From an uncultured Pseudomonadota bacterium (GTDB lineage: Bacteria; SAR324; NAC60-12), in contig CAJXDX010000112.1 in the NCBI GenBank assembly GCA_913052275.1, positions 1 through 5,798 on the forward strand: DNA of 5,798 bases. The letters run 5' to 3'. The stretch's first letter is position 1; each line of letters opens with the position of its first letter. The notes below the pieces were generated by a model, which was not told where the DNA came from, ran no database searches, and worked only from the letters and a program-made list of their open reading frames with translations. This document shows positions 1 through 5,798 of this stretch, one piece after another. Made by a program: the position numbers and the translations under genes.

Positions 1-486
1 TATTTTGAAGATGAGAAAACATTTTGTGATGAAATTGATGTGACTGATGAAATCAGGTCGGAGAATATTTCATCACTGGCTTCCAGGATCAGCCTTTTCC
101 CTTCCATCCGTGAAGTGATGAAAAAAAAGCAGCGATCTTTGGTGAAAGAAGAATGTGAATCCGGAAATTATAAAGGTGCAGTACTAGAAGGCCGTGATAT
201 CGGTACGGTTGTTTTCCCTGATGCAGATCATAAGTTTTACGTAGATGCATCACCTGAAATTCGTGCTGAGCGCAGGTATCTGCAGTTGCGGGAACAAGAT
301 GTTGATGCTGATTTTCAGGAAATTCTGTCTGCTCTTGTTGAACGTGACCATCAGGATAAAAGTCGAAGTATAGCTCCATTAAGGGCTGCTGAAGATGCGA
401 TAATTATAGATACTGGAAACATGAGCATTGACGAAGTTATGCAACATTTGCTTGAAAATGTAGATCGTATAAAGAAATATGCATAG
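1..486 (+). CDS. cmk: Cytidylate kinase, C-terminal 161 residues (5' truncated by window edge)
   Basis: This enzyme transfers phosphate from ATP to CMP or dCMP in the cytosol, giving CDP/dCDP for nucleotide and lipid precursor synthesis. The frame is open from base 1 and ends at TAG 484-486, so the window holds 161 residues. Bacterial Cmk is about 220-230 residues, so roughly 60-65 N-terminal residues, including the ATP-binding P-loop, lie to the left. Visible family motifs are GRDIGTVVFPDA (visible residues 64-75), the DASPEIRAERR segment (82-92) that leads into the lid, and RDHQDKSRSIAPL (115-127), which carries the conserved Arg and Asp residues of the lid and CMP site. The GTG at base 40 is an internal valine, not the start. 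This is the long bacterial type, not the short archaeal Cmk. The next gene begins 49 bases downstream. The family call is secure; the N-terminus is not visible. Confidence 0.95.
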   Translation, partial: YFEDEKTFCDEIDVTDEIRSENISSLASRISLFPSIREVMKKKQRSLVKEECESGNYKGAVLEGRDIGTVVFPDADHKFYVDASPEIRAERRYLQLREQDVDADFQEILSALVERDHQDKSRSIAPLRAAEDAIIIDTGNMSIDEVMQHLLENVDRIKKYA

Positions 487-495
487 CCAGAGCAG

Positions 496-509
496 CTTAA
501 TTTTTTAAG
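496..509 (+). repeat. Short AT-rich inverted repeat after cmk
   Basis: CTTAA (496-500) and TTAAG (505-509) are perfect inverted copies around a TTTT loop, ten bases after the cmk stop. The stem is only five base pairs and mostly A/T, and no T-run follows it. It is too weak to call an intrinsic terminator, so read-through from cmk into the next gene is the simpler view. The rest of this 49-base gap shows no promoter I can support. Confidence 0.2.
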
Positions 510-535
510 TTACCAATTAAAAATACAGAAGTCAC

Positions 536-1726
536 ATGAAAGCAGTCATACTTGCAGCTAACCGCAGTACACGGTTAAGCCCCTTTATTGAAACCCGTTG
601 CAAGCCCATGATTCGCATAGCGGGACAATACATTCTTGAAAACACTATTCGTTTTTTAAAAGCAGCAGGAATTAACGATATTGTTCTCGTTGTGAATCAT
701 CAGCAGGACTTGATTCGAAATGTGTTCGAGAGTGGACAGACACAAGGAGTAAACATTGAGTATATAGTTCAGAATGAACTTCTCGGAATAGGCCATGCCC
801 TGAATCTATGCCAGTCATCATTGGAGAAAAAGCCATTTTTGCTAGTCTATGGTGATGTACTGACTGATGACAACCCGTATTTATCCATTTTGCAAACATA
901 CACCGAGACTGACAAGGAAGTCGCAATGGTAGCACTGCCGGAATCTTCCAAGGAATTTGGCAATGTCTACCTTGATCATGAAATGAAAATCAGTCGCTTG
1001 ATTGAAAAACCTTCAGGCGAGCAGGCAAATTATGTTTTTGCAGGAATGTTTGTTTTATTTCCAAACATCTTTGAGCTTTTGGAAATGTTTAATAATGATA
1101 TTTCCCGGTGCTATGAGCATATTATTGGATCCAGTGGCCTTCAGGCCTGCTTGTGGGAAAAAGGATGGATTGATATGATTCATCCTTGGCATATTTTGGT
1201 TGCAAACCAAATGTTAATGAACTCATGGGAAACAGCAAAAATTGATAATAGTGCAAAATTGCTGGGGCATGTGCATCTTGAAGGTGCAGTGAGGATTGGG
1301 CCAAATGTAACTGTTGAATCAGGAACAGTACTCAAGGGGCCTTGTTATATTGGGGAAAATTCTTATATCGGGAACAATTCACTTATTCGCAACTTCAGTG
1401 TTATTGGTCCAAACTCCACAGTTGGTTATGGATCAGAGTTAAAAAACTGTGTACTTTTTGGTGGCAATGATATTGGACGGCTATCTTTTGTTGGAGATAG
1501 CGTTCTTGGAGAAAATGCCAGTACGGGGTCTGGACTGACAACTGTTAATCATACTGCGGATTATTCACCTGTGATTTGCAAAACAGATCATGGTGCTGTT
1601 GAAACAGGATTGATCAAATTGGGAGCGTTCGTTGGAGACAACGTAAAAATCGGAGTAAGGCATGTAACTGGGCCGGGATCAATTTTGAATAGCGGGAGCA
1701 ACATTCCTGACAGCACTACGCTTTGA
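536..1726 (+). CDS. Sugar-1-phosphate nucleotidyltransferase fused to a left-handed beta-helix acyltransferase domain (GlmU-like, archaeal-type layout)
   Basis: This 396-residue protein has two parts. Residues 1 to about 230 form a nucleotidyltransferase fold. It begins MKAVILAA, has GDVL with the metal-binding Asp at 107, EKP at 157-159, and a GWIDMIHPWHILVANQ segment matching the usual W-D-x-x-x-P-W-x-L-x-x-N motif. From about 235 the chain is hexapeptide-repeat rich (for example IGPNVTVESG and IGENSYIGNNS), typical of left-handed beta-helix acetyltransferases. The end (ETGLIKLGAFVGDNVKIGV) resembles archaeal fused enzymes that make UDP-GlcNAc from glucosamine-1-P. With glmS and a GlmM-like gene next door, that role is the best inference. 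The nucleotide loop is unusual: LAANRSTRL replaces LAAGxGTRL, RCKPM replaces RPKPM, and GIGHAL replaces GTAxAL. Transferase activity or nucleotide preference may therefore differ. ATG 536 is chosen because the fold starts directly at MKAVILAA; no Shine-Dalgarno sequence precedes it. Another possible role is a nucleotidyltransferase for a different sugar. Confidence 0.85.
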   Translation: MKAVILAANRSTRLSPFIETRCKPMIRIAGQYILENTIRFLKAAGINDIVLVVNHQQDLIRNVFESGQTQGVNIEYIVQNELLGIGHALNLCQSSLEKKPFLLVYGDVLTDDNPYLSILQTYTETDKEVAMVALPESSKEFGNVYLDHEMKISRLIEKPSGEQANYVFAGMFVLFPNIFELLEMFNNDISRCYEHIIGSSGLQACLWEKGWIDMIHPWHILVANQMLMNSWETAKIDNSAKLLGHVHLEGAVRIGPNVTVESGTVLKGPCYIGENSYIGNNSLIRNFSVIGPNSTVGYGSELKNCVLFGGNDIGRLSFVGDSVLGENASTGSGLTTVNHTADYSPVICKTDHGAVETGLIKLGAFVGDNVKIGVRHVTGPGSILNSGSNIPDSTTL

Positions 1727-1848
1727 AATGCTGATTAGGGAATTTTTTGAAGTCAGACTCACAGCATGCGTAATTATACAATTATCTAAACAATTTTTTC
1801 ATTCAGGCTTGAAGTCAATTAATACAACATTTTGATTCACTAATTGTT
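1727..1848 (+). promoter_or_regulatory. AT-rich leader between the GlmU-like gene and glmS, possible weak promoter
   Basis: This 122-base gap is AT-rich. A possible weak promoter is TTGAAG (1747-1752) with TAATTA (1771-1776) at 18-base spacing; both hexamers are poor matches to the sigma-70 consensus. The 9-mer TTGAAGTCA occurs at 1747-1755 and again at 1809-1817. TAATTG (1841-1846), just before the glmS ATG, can pair with CAATTA (1816-1821), and the overlapping AATTGTT (1842-1848) can pair with AACAATT (1789-1795), so the start region could be drawn into a weak stem. The gap is short for a glmS ribozyme and I see no recognisable core of one. No Shine-Dalgarno sequence is present. Confidence 0.25.
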
Positions 1849-3666
1849 ATGTGTGGCATCAGCGGCATAGTGCATTCAGAAAATTTTGGCAGGAATTTGC
1901 TTAATTCCATCAGAAATCTGGAATATCGAGGATATGATTCCTGTGGAGTTGCCGTTATACAGAATGGCAAGATAGATTTGCGAAAAAATATAGGCGGAAT
2001 TGATGATGTCAATCTGAAAGAACGGTTGGATCAGATGCAAGGCAAAATTGGTATTGCTCACACACGCTGGGCAACTCATGGAGGTGTCACTCAGGAAAAT
2101 GCCCATCCTCATCTTTCTGCAAATCGAAAATTTGCCGTCGTTCATAACGGTATAATATCTAATTACCAGCAGCTCAGGGAAAGACTGCTTAGTGAAGGTG
2201 TTTGTTTTGATTCATTGACTGATACTGAGGTTTTTGTGAACCTGTTGGAAAAATCCTATACTGAATGTAATGATTTGGAACAGGCGTTCCTAGCAGCCCT
2301 TCAGCAGATAGAAGGCTCATTTTCAATAGTAATGCTTTCTTCACATGATCCGGAACACTTGTACTGTGTAAAAAAGGAGTCCCCCTTATTGTTGGGGCTG
2401 GGTGAAGGCTGCAATTATGTCGGATCTGATATAAATGCCTTTCTGGAATATACCAAGAAGGCAATTGTTCTAGATGAGGGTGAATATGTAATTTTAGGTC
2501 CAAATGAATACCAAGTCCGCAGTTTGAAAACTGGTAAAAAACTCAAGAAAAATGTTCTGCATATTGACTGGGACGTAGAGACCAGTAAAAAAGGCGGATT
2601 TTCTCATTATATGCTCAAGGAAATATTTGATGAACCGCAGACTGTCAGGCAGGCAATGCAGATTCCAAAGGAGCAAATCGTCGCAATGGCTGAAATGTTT
2701 GCCGATTCTTCACGTTCATACATGATGGGTGTGGGTACAACCTATTATGTTGCCAGTATCAGTCAGTACTATTTTTCTGCTCTTGCAGATTGTTATTATT
2801 CTGCATTGAGTTCTGATGAGTTTTCTGTAGTGGATATAAAACAGGGAGACATGGTGTTGGCTATTTCTCAATCAGGTGAAACATACGATACAAAAACTGC
2901 GCTGGTATACGCGAAAGAACGTGGTGCAAAAACCGCAGCCATAGTTAATGTGATGGGGTCAGCAATCAGTATGATGGCAGACCAGGTAATAATGCAGGGG
3001 TCAGGACCTGAAATATGTGTTGTGTCCACAAAGGCGGCATTGGCACAAACATTCATTATGGTACGTGTAGCTTTGGAGCTTGGGCTTATCAGAAGAAAAA
3101 TAAAACAAAAAGAGTACAAAAAATTTCAGAATGAGATGCAGGAGTTTTCTGAACTTATAGAAATAGTTCTCAATGAACAGTCTGGATTTGTTCGCAATAT
3201 TGCCCGAGATACCAGTCATGTTGAACATTGGTTGTTTCTGGGATGCGGAGTATACTATCCGGTGGCAATGGAGTCTGCTTTAAAAATGAAGGAAGTCACT
3301 TATCAGCACGCTGAAGGCATGCCCGCAGGTTTTCTTAAGCATGGAACTTTATCAATGGTAGAGCCCGCTCTGCATACATTATTTTTTGTACCTCCTCCTG
3401 AACAAAAAGAACTTCACAAGCGCACACTGATTGCCATGGAGCAGGTTAAATCACGTGGAGGAACCGTGATTGCCATTATCTTTCAGGGTGATGAACTTGC
3501 TCAAAAACTTGCTTCCCAGTCAATAAACCTCCCAGCGGTAAGTACTTTGATTGCTCCATTATTGCAAATGATAATTGCGCAGATGTTTGCTTATTATGCC
3601 GCTCTAGACCTGGGACGCAATATAGATAAGCCAAGAAATTTGGCAAAATCAGTAACTGTCGGCTGA
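1849..3666 (+). CDS. glmS: Glutamine:fructose-6-phosphate aminotransferase (isomerizing)
   Basis: GlmS makes glucosamine-6-phosphate from fructose-6-P and glutamine, the committed step of hexosamine synthesis, in the cytosol. The 605-residue length matches the family (about 600-610). The N-terminal glutaminase domain starts MCGISGIV, with Cys2 as nucleophile after Met removal; this fixes the ATG. It also shows RGYDS, HTRWATHGG (71-79), HNGIISNY (99-106) and TDTE (124-127). Two SIS isomerase domains follow: GVGTTYY (294-300), SQSGET (340-345) and STKAA (393-397) in the first. The second has the ALKMKEVTYQHAE segment with Glu482, then KHGT with His498. The C-terminus is AKSVTVG with Lys600, matching the catalytic Lys603 of the E. 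coli enzyme. All key residues are present, so it should be active. Variants from the common bacterial form are GFLKHGT for GELKHGP, STKAALAQ for STKAFTAQ and LGCG for LGRG. No Shine-Dalgarno sequence precedes the start. Confidence 0.97.
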   Translation: MCGISGIVHSENFGRNLLNSIRNLEYRGYDSCGVAVIQNGKIDLRKNIGGIDDVNLKERLDQMQGKIGIAHTRWATHGGVTQENAHPHLSANRKFAVVHNGIISNYQQLRERLLSEGVCFDSLTDTEVFVNLLEKSYTECNDLEQAFLAALQQIEGSFSIVMLSSHDPEHLYCVKKESPLLLGLGEGCNYVGSDINAFLEYTKKAIVLDEGEYVILGPNEYQVRSLKTGKKLKKNVLHIDWDVETSKKGGFSHYMLKEIFDEPQTVRQAMQIPKEQIVAMAEMFADSSRSYMMGVGTTYYVASISQYYFSALADCYYSALSSDEFSVVDIKQGDMVLAISQSGETYDTKTALVYAKERGAKTAAIVNVMGSAISMMADQVIMQGSGPEICVVSTKAALAQTFIMVRVALELGLIRRKIKQKEYKKFQNEMQEFSELIEIVLNEQSGFVRNIARDTSHVEHWLFLGCGVYYPVAMESALKMKEVTYQHAEGMPAGFLKHGTLSMVEPALHTLFFVPPPEQKELHKRTLIAMEQVKSRGGTVIAIIFQGDELAQKLASQSINLPAVSTLIAPLLQMIIAQMFAYYAALDLGRNIDKPRNLAKSVTVG

Positions 3667-3676
3667 TTAGTCAGCC
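3661..3676 (+). repeat. Perfect inverted repeat overlapping the glmS stop codon
   Basis: GGCTGA (3661-3666) and TCAGCC (3671-3676) pair perfectly around a TTAG loop. The left arm contains the glmS TGA stop. The stem has six base pairs, four of them G-C. What follows is C/T-rich (TCCCTCCTGG) and not a T-run, so it is not a standard intrinsic terminator. It might act as an mRNA 3'-end stabiliser or a weak attenuator, or be chance. Confidence 0.35.
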
Positions 3677-3692
3677 TCCCTCCTGGTTCCAT

Positions 3693-3716
3693 TTATAATT
3701 ATAATTTTGGAAAATT
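3693..3716 (+). promoter_or_regulatory. AT-rich palindromes with two TATAAT boxes upstream of the mutase gene
   Basis: TTATAATTATAA (3693-3704) is a perfect palindrome that contains TATAAT at 3694-3699, with a second, partly overlapping TATAAT at 3700-3705. It is followed by AATTTT-GG-AAAATT (3703-3716), a second inverted repeat. TATAAT is the exact sigma-70 -10 consensus and would put a start site about 45-55 bases before the mutase ATG. No good -35 hexamer is found 16-18 bases upstream (TCAGCC or TCCCTC there), so this may just be AT-rich spacer. A separate promoter for the mutase is possible but weakly supported. Confidence 0.3.
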
Positions 3717-3756
3717 TTATACTTCAACTGCTAAGCGTTTATTTACATTTATAACG

Positions 3757-5798
3757 ATGGTTATTAACCGCATACAAGGAACTGATGGAATCCGGGGACC
3801 TGTCTGTTTGGCAGAAAAGAGTTCGTCTACAGGTCCGATTGAGGCTTTACTCAATGAAGGTATTCTGACAGATGAATTATTTGAATTATACACATACTCC
3901 TTTTGTAAGGAACTGTTGGATACATGTTTTGCTGCAAAGAATGACATGGCGGTAATTGGCTGGGACCCCAGGGACAGCAGCGGCAGATTCAACCAGGCAG
4001 CAGTTAATGGAATCAGGAAAGCAGGAATGTCTGCGGCAGTAGTTGATATTCTTCCAACTCCGGCAATTTCTCTGTATCAGCTGAAAGTTGGTGCGGCATG
4101 CGGGTTCGTTTTAACTGCATCACATAACAGAGCGGACCAGAATGGCATAAAAATATTTCTTGGGCACTCAAATCTGAAATTGCTTCCTGAAGATGATAAG
4201 CGTCTGACTCAGCGCTGTCTCAGTCTGAATTATGAAGAACTCAGGTCAATTCCCCTGACTGGAGGAATTAGCAATGAACATCAGCAGGCAAGGAAGCTTT
4301 TTATTGATTTTATTGCTGACCAGGCCAACAACTGGCTGCAAAAGGATGTACTGAATGAAGTTACAGTTATTGTTGATGCAGCAAATGGGGCTTTTTCTCA
4401 TTTAGTTAGAGATATACTGAATTATGAAGGATGCAGGATTGAATTTATTAATTGTGAACCCTCACGAGGAATAAATTCATGTTCAGGAGTTGCAGACCTT
4501 GAGGGACTTTCAGAGATCAATGCCGATGAAATAGTAAATGGAGCTTTTGCTGAATATGAGGCATTAAGGCGGATTTTATCAATTGGCCGTGCACAGAATA
4601 CTGCTCATCAAAACAGACCAGGAATGGTTTTTGGCTTTGTATTTGATGGCGATGGAGACCGTTGTTTTTTACTGAGTTATGATCATCACATGGACCAGGT
4701 AAATGTACTTGGAGGAGATGTTCAGGCTTTTCTGCAGGCTAAGTTGCTAAAGCAGAAAAATAACTGGAACAAGCCACCGCTGTATTTGAATACTGTGGAA
4801 AGTGACATTGAAGCAGAACGTGCTGCAAGGAGTGCGGGTTTTGAAACAAAGCAGTGTGCTGTAGGTGATAAATGGATACTGTGGGAGACATTTCTAAGCC
4901 AGTGGAAATGCAGAAAGCAATATTATCTTGAAAAGGTCGATGACCCGGAATTTCAAGCATTGACAATTCAGGCAGATACAAAGCTTGAACAAATGCAAAA
5001 CAGCTCCTCTTTTGACGCAATTTCAGCCACAAATTCCGTGCTTTCTGTGGAAAAATGGTTACTTGAGAAAAAGAGGAATGAACTGGTAAACTTGGCTTAT
5101 TCTCATGCCTGCGAAATCAGTAATAACTGTTTTGCAATAGGCAGCGAGGAGTCCGGACATCTAATTACATTGGGTAAAATCAAGTCCGGGGAGATGATCA
5201 GGCCTGTATTTATTGGCAACGGAATTAAATGCGCACTGAACAGCATGGCTGCAATTCTGCAGTTAATTCCCGATATAAAACAGCAGCAATACTTTCAGTG
5301 GCTGAGTAATCCTTTTCCTTCCGGATATCAGAAAAGCCTGCAGGTTTATTATGTGGATAAATCCCTGCTGTACGAGGAATCCGTCATGCGCAAGCGGCTT
5401 CAGGATCTGTTGTTGGAAAACTTGAACTGGCCTGGAATGGAGAAAAAAATAGAACAAAATCAGCAGGAACCGCAGATGCTGATGATTCGTGTTTTTCAGC
5501 ATAACTTGCCTGTGGCAATGGTTTACGTAAGAAATTCAGGTACTGAGGATAAGCTGGCACTGTATCTGCGCGGCAGTAGGGAACTTACTGACCAGCTGGA
5601 TTCTCTTGCAAAAAAGATTTACGGCTACCTGATGATTTCTTTCAAAAACAAAAACAGCTTGATGGCAAGAGCAGAACAATCAATTCTGCATAGCCTGAGT
5701 CATGAGACAAGGCAGACTATTGAGCTAGAGGGACCGGAATTTGAAAAAGTACCAATTGACCGTCTGCTTCATGAAATGTCTTCTCGTCAAAAACTGAT
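3757..5798 (+). CDS. glmM: Long phosphohexomutase, GlmM-like phosphoglucosamine mutase with insertions and C-terminal tail (3' truncated by window edge)
   Basis: The family interconverts sugar-6-P and sugar-1-P through a phosphoserine. With glmS beside it, glucosamine-6-P to glucosamine-1-P is the likely reaction. The frame is open for 680 codons with no stop before the window ends. All four catalytic loops are present: GTDGIRG (8-14), TASHN with phosphoserine Ser122, metal-binding DGDGDR (297-302), sugar-binding GSEESGH (462-468) and phosphate-binding RNSGTE (592-597). VDAANGA (206-212) and VGDKWI (369-374) are also family segments. GTDGIRG and SGTE favour GlmM over phosphomannomutase. The spacing is abnormal for a family of about 445-465 residues: about 75 extra residues sit between VGDKWI and GSEESGH, some 25 more precede DGDGDR, and at least 75 follow the phosphate loop. 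ATG 3757 is the first usual start codon after the glmS stop in this frame, seven codons before GTDGIRG. No Shine-Dalgarno sequence is visible. A different hexose phosphate as substrate cannot be excluded. Confidence 0.9.
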   Translation, partial: MVINRIQGTDGIRGPVCLAEKSSSTGPIEALLNEGILTDELFELYTYSFCKELLDTCFAAKNDMAVIGWDPRDSSGRFNQAAVNGIRKAGMSAAVVDILPTPAISLYQLKVGAACGFVLTASHNRADQNGIKIFLGHSNLKLLPEDDKRLTQRCLSLNYEELRSIPLTGGISNEHQQARKLFIDFIADQANNWLQKDVLNEVTVIVDAANGAFSHLVRDILNYEGCRIEFINCEPSRGINSCSGVADLEGLSEINADEIVNGAFAEYEALRRILSIGRAQNTAHQNRPGMVFGFVFDGDGDRCFLLSYDHHMDQVNVLGGDVQAFLQAKLLKQKNNWNKPPLYLNTVESDIEAERAARSAGFETKQCAVGDKWILWETFLSQWKCRKQYYLEKVDDPEFQALTIQADTKLEQMQNSSSFDAISATNSVLSVEKWLLEKKRNELVNLAYSHACEISNNCFAIGSEESGHLITLGKIKSGEMIRPVFIGNGIKCALNSMAAILQLIPDIKQQQYFQWLSNPFPSGYQKSLQVYYVDKSLLYEESVMRKRLQDLLLENLNWPGMEKKIEQNQQEPQMLMIRVFQHNLPVAMVYVRNSGTEDKLALYLRGSRELTDQLDSLAKKIYGYLMISFKNKNSLMARAEQSILHSLSHETRQTIELEGPEFEKVPIDRLLHEMSSRQKL

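Noticed and set aside
89..379. Minus-strand open frames opposite cmk and the other genes
   Set aside because: They overlap well-supported genes, show no recognisable domain and have low-complexity or odd composition; they are shadows of the real frames.
1727..1848. glmS ribozyme/riboswitch in front of glmS
   Set aside because: The gap is only 122 bases, AT-rich, and I could find no recognisable conserved core or the long pairings of this ribozyme.
3661..3676. Intrinsic terminator after glmS
   Set aside because: The stem is short and followed by a C/T-rich stretch, not a run of T.
3717..3992. Minus-strand open frame of 91 codons overlapping the start of the mutase
   Set aside because: The + strand encodes GTDGIRG and the following mutase domain through the same bases, so the minus frame is incidental.
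4739..5032. Minus-strand frame opposite the mutase insertion, as a possible overlapping gene
   Set aside because: No recognisable motif or start signal; the + frame is open and continuous on both sides with intact family motifs.
4906..5130. Mutase insertion as an intein or mobile insertion
   Set aside because: At about 75 residues it is too short for an intein, and no splice motifs, terminal repeats or target duplications are visible.

Overview
The window holds four genes, all on the + strand and closely spaced: the 3' end of a cytidylate kinase gene (cmk), a fused sugar-1-phosphate nucleotidyltransferase/left-handed beta-helix protein (GlmU-like), a complete glutamine:fructose-6-phosphate aminotransferase (glmS), and a very long phosphohexomutase of the GlmM type that runs off the right edge. 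Apart from gaps of 49, 122 and 90 bases the sequence is all coding. I see no RNA gene, mobile element or CRISPR array.

The last three genes read as one pathway: fructose-6-P to glucosamine-6-P (GlmS), to glucosamine-1-P (GlmM-like mutase), to UDP-N-acetylglucosamine (GlmU-like protein, if both of its halves work). UDP-GlcNAc feeds peptidoglycan, lipid A or glycan synthesis. The same direction and short gaps suggest co-transcription, but that is inference. A possible extra promoter or mRNA structure lies between glmS and the mutase.

The organism is probably a bacterium of moderate to low GC. The Cmk is the long bacterial type, with the GRDIGTVVFPDA block. The GlmU-like protein, by contrast, has the layout best known from archaea (PMM/RfbA-like nucleotidyltransferase head, about 400 residues). 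None of the three visible gene starts has a convincing Shine-Dalgarno sequence, which points to a lineage that often initiates without one. The phylum cannot be named from this sequence alone.

The most notable points are the mutase, which has all four catalytic loops but is at least 680 residues long (GlmM is usually about 445), with an extra block of about 75 residues at a precise place and a C-terminal tail; and the GlmU-like protein, whose nucleotide-binding loop has lost both of its usual glycines. I found no clear evidence of a wholly new system. The cassette looks like a divergent version of a known pathway.
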